From Megasphaera massiliensis (GTDB lineage: Bacteria; Bacillota; Negativicutes; Veillonellales; Megasphaeraceae), in NCBI RefSeq assembly GCF_000455225.1, contig NZ_HF954537.1, positions 1,147,416 to 1,187,328 of the forward strand: a stretch of 39,913 nt of DNA, written 5' to 3'. Below, one piece after another: positions 16,431-21,832 of this stretch (its first letter is position 1; every line of letters begins with the position of its first letter). Position numbers and translations under genes: made by a program. The notes under the pieces are model-generated. The model made no database searches and was not told the DNA's origin. It saw only the letters and a program-made list of their open reading frames with translations.

Positions 16431-16918
16431 TTCTTGATTTCCGAATACAGATGGAACACTTCGGGCAGGACGATTTTTTCCATGCCGATTTTAATCAGGC
16501 TGGGAAGGGCCGGCAGGCAGTAGACCTGACACTGGTGGATGATGCCGGCCGTCGCCCGATAGGCCATAGCCTGAACGCCGCAGACCCGCCGATAGGCAAA
16601 GTAAGTCATCATTTCGCCAAAGGCCGGAATCGTTTTATCGAAGAGGGCTTCCACGGTCTCAACGGTCACGTCCCGTTTGGCAATCCCCGTACCGCCGCTG
16701 GTAATGACCAGGTCAACACTGCATACCCATTCATGGAGATGGCGTTCAATTTCGGCCCGGTCGTCCTTCACGATCTGATAGTCGACGACTTGGTGGCCGT
16801 GCTGTGCCAACAGCGATTGAATGAGCAATCCGTTCGTATCGTCGGAAAAGGTACGGCTGTTGCTGATGGTAAGAATGGCTGCCCGCAACGGGTGTTCTTC
16901 TGTTTTTTTGTGATTCAA
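16427..16918 (-). CDS. MoaB/MogA-family protein
   Basis: Member of the molybdopterin adenylyltransferase fold family (MoaB/MogA/CinA N-terminal). The 163-residue protein has TISNSRTFSDDTNG at 17-30, the nucleotide loop SGGTG at 74-78 and RDVT at 82-85, with the closing helix pattern MEKIVLPEVFHL. Two positions are unusual: LPALPS at 135-140 where the family normally has LPG, and YRATAG where most have SRAxAG. It begins with TTG at 16918 behind AGGAGGG. It sits between an unknown acidic protein and cobU, with no other molybdenum cofactor gene in view. A cofactor role is likely; the substrate is uncertain. Confidence 0.8.
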   Translation of the reverse strand: MNHKKTEEHPLRAAILTISNSRTFSDDTNGLLIQSLLAQHGHQVVDYQIVKDDRAEIERHLHEWVCSVDLVITSGGTGIAKRDVTVETVEALFDKTIPAFGEMMTYFAYRRVCGVQAMAYRATAGIIHQCQVYCLPALPSLIKIGMEKIVLPEVFHLYSEIKK

Positions 16919-16935
16919 AGTAAAACCCTCCTAAC

Positions 16936-17559
16936 TCAGGACTCGTACGATGCTGCGATGGAAAAGGGGTCTTGTCCTTCTAAGAGTCCCTGGAGAAAAT
17001 AAGGAATAAACATTTCGCTGACAACTTGCTTGTCATAGTGCCGCTCTTCGTTGCCGTCGGACACGGTAATTCCCGTTCCGATTGCCAGTCGGACGGCACA
17101 CTTCGGACTGCCCGTCGGCAAGATATCCCCGTGAGCCCAAAGGACGGTCGCCATAGCCCGCCAAGGATAGGGATCGTCTTCATCCTCGTCGCATTCGGCA
17201 ACTTCTGCCGCCACGATGAGTCCGTTTTCCCGAGCCAGTTCCGCCGTATGGAAGACGAACTGTGTATATTCATCTTCTGACGTCGCCGCCGCTTCCGAAA
17301 TATACAGCAAGGGGAAATCTTCCCATAAGACGTGTTCCGAAATAAATTCTTCCGTCGGCGCAATATCGGCTTCTTCTTCGACAAAAGACGTATGCAGGTT
17401 GTAAGCCGCACAAATCTCTTCCGCATTGTCGCCGGCGTTGAGCGGATAGACGTGAAACCCTATTTTTTGGAACCCTTCGGTCACGTGAATATCCAGCCCG
17501 TGTTTCGATTCATCTTCCTGCCAAAAGACAAAGGGCAGTCCAATGTATATCACATCCAC
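16936..17559 (-). CDS. Acidic protein of unknown function
   Basis: A 207-residue, strongly acidic soluble protein I do not recognise. It has no signal peptide or membrane segment. Visible features are a hydrophobic start (VDVIYIGLPFVFW), an acidic patch ECDEDEDDPYPW near the middle and a C-terminal stretch YDKQVVSEMFIPYFLQGLLEG. The preferred start is GTG 17559, six nt after AGAGGTG; a GTG at 17568 is nearly on top of that site. It is the first gene of the operon leading into the MoaB-like protein and cobU-cobS, 17 bp before the former. It reads as a real gene because of its promoter, ribosome-binding site and operon position. Confidence 0.7.
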   Translation of the reverse strand: MDVIYIGLPFVFWQEDESKHGLDIHVTEGFQKIGFHVYPLNAGDNAEEICAAYNLHTSFVEEEADIAPTEEFISEHVLWEDFPLLYISEAAATSEDEYTQFVFHTAELARENGLIVAAEVAECDEDEDDPYPWRAMATVLWAHGDILPTGSPKCAVRLAIGTGITVSDGNEERHYDKQVVSEMFIPYFLQGLLEGQDPFSIAASYES

Positions 17560-17615
17560 TATTATCACCTCTATACTTATAGTATTCGACCTGATCTGTC
17601 TAAACTCCTACTTCT

Positions 17616-17644
17616 ACAATATATATTCTTGTATTGTCTGTCAA
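17616..17644 (-). promoter_or_regulatory. Promoter of the acidic protein-cobUS operon
   Basis: A perfect TTGACA on the minus strand (17639-17644) precedes TATTGT (17616-17621, 17-bp spacing) or TATATT (17618-17623, 15-bp spacing). The predicted leader is about 50 nt, too short for a cobalamin riboswitch. An inverted repeat ACAATA...TATTGT (17616-17637, 10-bp spacer) overlaps the -10 region and could be an operator. Confidence 0.6.
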
Positions 17645-17650
17645 TTCCTA

Positions 17651-17656
17651 TATAAT
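17651..17656 (+). promoter_or_regulatory. -10 element for the secreted protein-exonuclease pair
   Basis: A perfect TATAAT lies about 54 bp before the ATG at 17710; the best -35 match is a weak TTGTAT 16 bp upstream (17629-17634). It is back-to-back with, and overlaps the -35 of, the minus-strand promoter. The leader contains a 7-bp hairpin (17674-17691, GGCCTTT/AAAGGCC) starting about 11 nt from the expected transcription start. Confidence 0.5.
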
Positions 17657-17709
17657 ATATTTATAGCTAATACGGCCTTTCTAAAAAGGCCAGAAAGGAA
17701 GTATGCCTT

Positions 17710-18153
17710 ATGTTCAAAAAAACGGCCAGTCTTGCCGTCTCCTTCTTCTTTTTGTTGACCCTTTTCGCATCGGCGAATAATTTTCTCGACAACAATCCCC
17801 GCTTCGTCCAAGTCGGCCACGACGATACGACGGAATCGTACATCGACATGAATACGATTCAATCCGTTCGCTACGATCCGCCGTACTACATCATCCGGGC
17901 GACGGTCGTGACGTACGATTATGCCAACAATACCTTACAAGGATATGATAACAATTTTTTCTACAATTTTAAATCCCAATCGGTAAAAACGCAGACCTTA
18001 GGCGACGTCGGCTACGACCCTGCCGGTAACATCCTGTCTACCCTGGCCCTGGCTAACCCGGAAGTCAAGACGACAGACCGCCTCTCGGCCAACGGCAATG
18101 CAGCCAATCGTGCCTTCCGAGCCTGCTACAACATGAATTTTTTCCAAGAATAA
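17710..18153 (+). CDS. Secreted protein, possibly adhesin-E-like
   Basis: A 147-residue exported protein of unknown function. The N terminus is a clear signal peptide: KK, then a hydrophobic run to about residue 20, then LFASA before NNF, with cleavage probably after ASA. The mature part is beta-rich, with YIDMNTIQSVRYDPPYYIIR and ATVVTYDYANN. This resembles the pattern of small surface proteins annotated as surface-adhesin protein E-like in Negativicutes, but I cannot confirm that match. There is no lipobox. ATG 17710 has AAGGAAG 8 nt upstream. It is followed after 23 nt by the membrane-anchored exonuclease-fold protein, probably in one transcript. Confidence 0.72.
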   Translation: MFKKTASLAVSFFFLLTLFASANNFLDNNPRFVQVGHDDTTESYIDMNTIQSVRYDPPYYIIRATVVTYDYANNTLQGYDNNFFYNFKSQSVKTQTLGDVGYDPAGNILSTLALANPEVKTTDRLSANGNAANRAFRACYNMNFFQE

Positions 18154-18176
18154 TACACTGAAAAGGATTGATAGTT

Positions 18177-19136
18177 ATGGATTCCATCATCCACATCGTA
18201 ACCACCGTCGCTACCATCATCTTCATCGGCGCCGTTCTCTACTCCCTGACGTCGGCCCTTAGAAAAAAGCGGCGCAAGGCAAAGTATGAAAAAGACCTGG
18301 TGACCAAGGTCCACGTAAAAGTCGACAATCTCCACCAATACGACATCAAACCGGAAAAGGGCTACTACAAGTATCCCCTTGTCGAAAAGGGAAAACTCCG
18401 CCGCTTCCCCCAGCACTTTACGAGTATCGCCATCGAGCTTGCCAATGAGCAGCCTTACTCCATCTGTCTCCTGGCTCTGGCCGAATTTGATAAGGGCGAG
18501 ATAAAAGACACGCGGTACTTCTACATCCGTCCGCCTGAAAACAACTTGTCCGCTACGGGAGGCCGACATCGCTGGGAAGACTTGTCTAAAGCCGATGAGT
18601 TCGGCGAATACTGGCAGGCCGGTCTTGAAAAACTCATCGAAGGCAAGACCCTCATCGCCCACAACGCCCCCTTCGTCCTGGGCTGCCTGACCCATGCCCT
18701 TCACATTTACGGCATCAAGGCCCCGTCCTTCCGCTATGCCGACACGATGGAAGCCGCCAAAAAATACTACCATTTCTCTTCCAATAAGATCGAAAACATC
18801 TGCGATGAAATGGACATCAAGACCGAGGAAGGCAATCTTCTCAGCCAGGCCATCGGAATTGGGAAATTCTTCCTGGAGGCCAAGAAAGACTATCCTCTCT
18901 ACCTGCCGTCTCTGACCTACATCGAAAAAGAACCGACCGATGACGATCGAAAAGCGGCCTACATCGCCGCCGTCGAACGAGAAGAAGGTACGCCGGAAGA
19001 AATGGCGGCCCCGGAAAAACCGGATTTGGCTCTCGTTAAAGACCTGGTCGACACGGGATGCATCACCGCGGGAAAACAATCCGGCACCTACTACGCCGTC
19101 GACAAAGGCCTTGCTCTATTAGAACAGGCCGACTGA
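18177..19136 (+). CDS. Membrane-anchored degenerate DEDDh exonuclease-fold protein
   Basis: A 319-residue protein with an N-terminal membrane helix (about residues 4-27), a basic stop-transfer segment (LRKKRRKAKYEK) and a DnaQ-like exonuclease fold (about 78-240). Fold landmarks remain: FTSIAIELAN at 81-90, AHNAPF at 161-166, and DTMEAAKKYY leading to KIENICDEMDI. Catalytic residues are mostly gone: the first Asp of exo I is Ala85 (Glu87 kept), the exo II Asp is Val167, and the exo III His and Asp fall at Gly219 and Gln224. A C-terminal segment (about 275-319, LVKDLVDTGCIT...YYAVDKGLALLE) looks like a small winged domain. Start ATG 18177 is preferred over TTG 18168 because AAAAGGA is too close to the latter. 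Nuclease activity is unlikely; nucleic-acid binding or scaffolding is inference. Confidence 0.72.
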   Translation: MDSIIHIVTTVATIIFIGAVLYSLTSALRKKRRKAKYEKDLVTKVHVKVDNLHQYDIKPEKGYYKYPLVEKGKLRRFPQHFTSIAIELANEQPYSICLLALAEFDKGEIKDTRYFYIRPPENNLSATGGRHRWEDLSKADEFGEYWQAGLEKLIEGKTLIAHNAPFVLGCLTHALHIYGIKAPSFRYADTMEAAKKYYHFSSNKIENICDEMDIKTEEGNLLSQAIGIGKFFLEAKKDYPLYLPSLTYIEKEPTDDDRKAAYIAAVEREEGTPEEMAAPEKPDLALVKDLVDTGCITAGKQSGTYYAVDKGLALLEQAD

Positions 19137-19165
19137 CTTCAAACCGAATTCTTATTTTGCACATC

Positions 19166-19201
19166 AAAAAAGCGCTGTCTTTGAAAGACAACGCTTTTTT
19201 T
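19166..19201. terminator. Bidirectional terminator
   Basis: A hairpin with GCG/CGC and TGTCTT/AAGACA arms (one mismatch) is flanked by AAAAAA on the left and TTTTTTT on the right, so it can end transcripts from both directions. It separates the plus-strand exonuclease-fold gene from the convergent rpsD gene. Confidence 0.88.
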
Positions 19202-19219
19202 ATCATACTCAAATAGTTC

Positions 19220-19807
19220 TTATTTGGAGTACAATTCGACGATCAGTGTTTCGTTGATTTCTACAGGGATTTCGTCGCGTTCAGGCATACGGGTAAGGGT
19301 GCCTTCGAAGCCATCGAAATTCTTTTCAACGTAGGGAACGTCGAATGCTTTTAATTCCTGGAAGGATTTCTTGTACATTTCGTTCGAACGGGAATCTTCT
19401 TTCAATGTGATAACCGTACCAACTTTTACGTGTGCCGACGGAATATCGCAGCGTTTGCCATTGACCAAAATGTGGCCGTGGTTGACCATCTGGCGTGCCT
19501 GGCGGATAGAGTTAGCAAAACCGATACGGTATACTAAGTTATCCAAACGGCATTCCAGCAATTTCAGCATGTTCTGGCCCGTTACGCCTTCCATCTTCTT
19601 GGCTTTATCATAATAACGGACAAACTGACGTTCGAGCAAATTGTAGTATGCGCGAAGTTTCTGTTTTTCCAATAACTGTGTGCCATATTCAGACATTTTT
19701 TTCTGACGCTGATCTTTACGTACGCGTTTTAATGCCTTAGGGTGTCCGTACACATTAACTCCGAACCGGCGACATTCCTTAAAACGCGGGTCTCTCCTCG
19801 TTGCCAT
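19220..19807 (-). CDS. rpsD: Small ribosomal subunit protein S4
   Basis: Primary 16S rRNA-binding protein of 30S assembly. The 195-residue protein begins with an N-terminal arm ([24 protein letters not shown]), followed by [17 protein letters not shown]. The S4 RNA-binding domain is [24 protein letters not shown] with [12 protein letters not shown]. The four-cysteine zinc knuckle of some S4 proteins is absent (C-minus form). ATG 19807 has GAGGTG upstream. It stands alone, away from the ribosomal alpha operon, as in many Firmicutes, with its own promoter and a bidirectional terminator. Confidence 0.97.
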   Translation of the reverse strand: MATRRDPRFKECRRFGVNVYGHPKALKRVRKDQRQKKMSEYGTQLLEKQKLRAYYNLLERQFVRYYDKAKKMEGVTGQNMLKLLECRLDNLVYRIGFANSIRQARQMVNHGHILVNGKRCDIPSAHVKVGTVITLKEDSRSNEMYKKSFQELKAFDVPYVEKNFDGFEGTLTRMPERDEIPVEINETLIVELYSK

Positions 19808-19867
19808 TTTCTACATCACCTCATATTAGTAATTCAAAAAAATAAATTTTGCTCACGCAATGTATTA

Positions 19868-19897
19868 ATGTTACCACAGGGGCATAGGGCCTGTCAA
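19868..19897 (-). promoter_or_regulatory. Promoter of rpsD
   Basis: A perfect TTGACA (19892-19897) and an extended -10 (TGG then TAACAT, 19868-19873) are spaced by 18 bp on the minus strand. Transcription would start near 19861, leaving a leader of about 54 nt. I see no clear S4-binding pseudoknot in it, though this cannot be excluded by eye. The 19898-20010 stretch between the divergent promoters holds no recognisable gene. Confidence 0.75.
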
Positions 19898-20010
19898 GTG
19901 GCTTGGGGCGTCTTTTCCGACCGGTTTCCAGGCCTCCAAAAAGCTGCCGCTAAAAGTATAGCTCACCCTATCAAAAAAAGAAAGGTATCTTCATAAATTC
20001 CGAAGAAATC

Positions 20011-20039
20011 TTGACTTATATCGTACAAGATGCTATACT
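20011..20039 (+). promoter_or_regulatory. Promoter of the nitroreductase gene
   Basis: TTGACT (20011-20016) and TATACT (20034-20039) are separated by 17 bp. Transcription would start near 20046, with an ideal AGGAGGT (20081-20087) before the ATG at 20093. No operator-like repeat stands out. Confidence 0.8.
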
Positions 20040-20092
20040 AGCTTAAAATAAAAGAGATTCATTATTAATTAATAAAACTCAGGAGGTGCCTT

Positions 20093-20689
20093 ATGAATAA
20101 CTTCACGACAGCCGTTACCAATCGGCGCACAAACTATGCTCTTAGTAAAGACGTTTCTATCTCCCAGGAAACGATTATAAAGACGATTGAAGACATGGTC
20201 CGCGAAGTCCCGTCGGCTTTCAACATGCAGTCCGGCAAAGTCGTCGTCGCCTTCGGTGAAACCCACGATAAGATTTGGCAGATCGCCATGGATACCCTTC
20301 GCGGCATCGTACCGGCAGCTAATTTCGCTGCAACGGAAGAAAAAATCAATTCCTTTGCCGCCGCGTACGGCACAGTCCTCTATTTTGACGATATCTCCAT
20401 CGTTGAAAAATTGGCCGACCAATTTCCGCTGTATGCACAGAACTTCCCCATCTGGGGGCAGCAGGCTAACGGCATGATGCAGTTCGCCATCTGGACCGCC
20501 CTTACCGACCTCGGCTTAGGTGTCAACCTCCAGCATTACAATCCCCTCATCGACGATGAAGTCAAAAAATTGACCGGTGTGCCGGAAGAATGGAAACTCA
20601 TCGCTCAGATGCCCTTTGGCCATCCCTTACAGAAACCGGATCCGATCGAAAAGGCTCCCATTGAAGAACGGGTCAAGATTTTCAAATAA
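20093..20689 (+). CDS. Nitroreductase family protein (FRM2/HBN1-like)
   Basis: FMN-dependent oxidoreductase fold protein of 198 residues. The N-terminal arginines (VTNRRTNYAL) and SAFNMQSGKVVVAFGE are expected to bind FMN. IWGQQANGMMQFAIWTAL and GLGVNLQHYNP follow the subgroup that includes yeast Frm2/Hbn1 and many lactic-acid-bacterial nitroreductase-like proteins. The physiological substrate is unknown; members reduce nitroaromatics or respond to oxidative or lipid stress. It is monocistronic, with its own promoter, a consensus ribosome-binding site and a strong terminator. Confidence 0.88.
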   Translation: MNNFTTAVTNRRTNYALSKDVSISQETIIKTIEDMVREVPSAFNMQSGKVVVAFGETHDKIWQIAMDTLRGIVPAANFAATEEKINSFAAAYGTVLYFDDISIVEKLADQFPLYAQNFPIWGQQANGMMQFAIWTALTDLGLGVNLQHYNPLIDDEVKKLTGVPEEWKLIAQMPFGHPLQKPDPIEKAPIEERVKIFK

Positions 20690-20725
20690 GACGCATATCA
20701 CTCACTCTCCCATCATAACATAGAG

Positions 20726-20755
20726 AAGGCTCCCTGCCAGGCAGGGAGCCTTTTT
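20726..20755 (+). terminator. Terminator of the nitroreductase gene
   Basis: A near-perfect GC-rich inverted repeat (AAGGCTCCCTG with CAGGGAGCCTT around a short CCAGG loop) runs into five T residues, about 37 nt past the stop codon. Confidence 0.92.
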
Positions 20756-20770
20756 CGTTATCGTCGTTTA

Positions 20771-21043
20771 TTATCCTAAGAGATCCTGTTCCTCTGTATG
20801 GCGCTTAAACCAAGCTTGGGCATAGGTGCAGCTGGTCGCCGTCTTTTTATTGCGCTTACGGATTTCATCGGCAGCGGCTTTGACCAATTTTCCGGCAGCC
20901 CCTTGGCCGCGCAGGCTGTCATCGACGAAAGTATGGACGATGTCATAGTTGCCGTCATCACGCTGGACAAAATCGACTTCACCGACGACCTTTCCCTGTT
21001 CATTTTCGATCCAAATCTTATGGTCACTGTATTGTAATTCCAT
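20771..21043 (-). CDS. Small GNAT-like N-acetyltransferase (YjdJ type)
   Basis: A 90-residue minimal GCN5-related acetyltransferase domain. It shows VGEVDFVQRDDGNYDIVHTFVDDSLRGQGAAGKLV, containing the acetyl-CoA pyrophosphate-binding RGQGAAGKL loop, then the family cysteine in TSCTYAQAWF. This minimal family is widespread in bacteria and its substrates are mostly unknown. The preferred start is ATG 21043 (MELQYSDHKIWIE) with AAAGGAG upstream; the longer frame from 21082 adds 13 residues that do not fit the family. It lies 40 bp after the histidine phosphatase gene, probably in one transcript. Confidence 0.85.
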   Translation of the reverse strand: MELQYSDHKIWIENEQGKVVGEVDFVQRDDGNYDIVHTFVDDSLRGQGAAGKLVKAAADEIRKRNKKTATSCTYAQAWFKRHTEEQDLLG

Positions 21044-21083
21044 GTTAAAACACTCCTTTCGCAAGGGATGATGAAAAACCAAC

Positions 21084-21665
21084 CTACCAGTTCATGGTAA
21101 CCTCGATGATCTGCCCGTTGCGGACCGAACGGCTGCGCCGGAAGGCTGCCATATACTCCTCGACGGGAAGGTTCGGATTTTCATAGACTAAGAGAAAATT
21201 CCGTATGAACTGGGCATGGGTAAAGACTACAATAAATTCTTCCGGGCGCCGCTTCAAAAGGGCCAGTGTCCGCTGAATGCGCTCGATGAGATTTCGATAG
21301 CTTTCGGCCCCTTCTCCATCGACGTAATCGGGATCGAGATTACGCCAATAGTCGATGACTCTGGGCCGCCGCTGGGCCGATGTCGTCCCGACACAAGTGG
21401 CCGGCGCCAAATAGACAAATTCATGGACGACATCCCAAATCCCCGTGGCCGCATCGGGAAATCGGCCGATAGTATACATGGCCGTCTGCTGTGCCCGAAG
21501 ATACGGTGAGGTCACGATGAGATCCGGCTGTTTCGGTATTTGCAGGGCCAGGGCCTGAGCCTGTTTCAGTCCCAATTCGGACAGAGGAATACTTTTGTGA
21601 TCGTCCGTCGCTTCACCGGCATTGGCAATGCTCTCGCCATGGCGGATGAGCCATATCCTCTTCAT
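21084..21665 (-). CDS. Histidine phosphatase family protein
   Basis: Phosphoglycerate mutase-like protein of 193 residues with the catalytic motif RHGES near the N terminus. PYLRAQQTAMYTIGRFP and the second active-site histidine in FTHAQFIRNFLLVYENP are also visible. It differs from the cobC-like phosphatase in the window in the middle region (VYLAPATCVGTTSAQRRP). Start ATG 21665 has AGGTGG 5 nt upstream; the in-frame GTG at 21674 overlaps that site. The substrate cannot be predicted. A small acetyltransferase follows in the same direction. Confidence 0.85.
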   Translation of the reverse strand: MKRIWLIRHGESIANAGEATDDHKSIPLSELGLKQAQALALQIPKQPDLIVTSPYLRAQQTAMYTIGRFPDAATGIWDVVHEFVYLAPATCVGTTSAQRRPRVIDYWRNLDPDYVDGEGAESYRNLIERIQRTLALLKRRPEEFIVVFTHAQFIRNFLLVYENPNLPVEEYMAAFRRSRSVRNGQIIEVTMNW

Positions 21666-21688
21666 AGTAACCACCTGCTTTCTGTTTC

Positions 21689-21697
21689 ATTGTATCA
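21689..21697 (-). promoter_or_regulatory. Extended -10 promoter of the histidine phosphatase gene
   Basis: TGA followed by TACAAT on the minus strand forms an extended -10 element; no good -35 hexamer is visible. The predicted leader to ATG 21665 is about 17 nt. Confidence 0.45.
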
Positions 21698-21737
21698 CAA
21701 ACTGTGCGTTCTTTGGAAGGAAAAAGGAGCCCCATAC

Positions 21738-21765
21738 AAAACGAAGGCTGCCGGAGCAGCCTTCG
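21738..21765 (-). terminator. Terminator of the PFOR gene
   Basis: A perfect 10-bp stem (21756-21765 with 21742-21751) around a 4-nt loop is followed on the minus strand by TTTTG. An outer CCCCA/TGGGG pairing could extend it. It lies about 70 nt beyond the PFOR stop. The intervening 21766-21832 contains a direct repeat AATCTATAG (two copies, 8-bp gap). Confidence 0.8.
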
Positions 21766-21832
21766 CCTTGGGGTATGTATATGGTTTTGAGCGTGAATCT
21801 ATAGACTGAGCAAATCTATAGTCGTGCAAACA

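Noticed and set aside
17560-17709. Possible cobalamin riboswitch ahead of the cobU-cobS operon.
   Set aside because: The space is shared by two divergent promoters and the leader is about 50 nt, far below the size of that riboswitch.
18126-19079. A 317-codon minus-strand frame opposite the exonuclease-fold gene.
   Set aside because: The plus-strand frame has the ribosome-binding site, membrane anchor and fold motifs. The antisense frame is Phe/Val/Gly-rich shadow sequence.
21766-21832. Direct repeat AATCTATAG (two copies) downstream of the PFOR stop as a mobile-element footprint.
   Set aside because: Only two short copies with no flanking inverted repeats or transposase remnant; the core CTATAG is self-complementary and AT-rich, so chance is likely.
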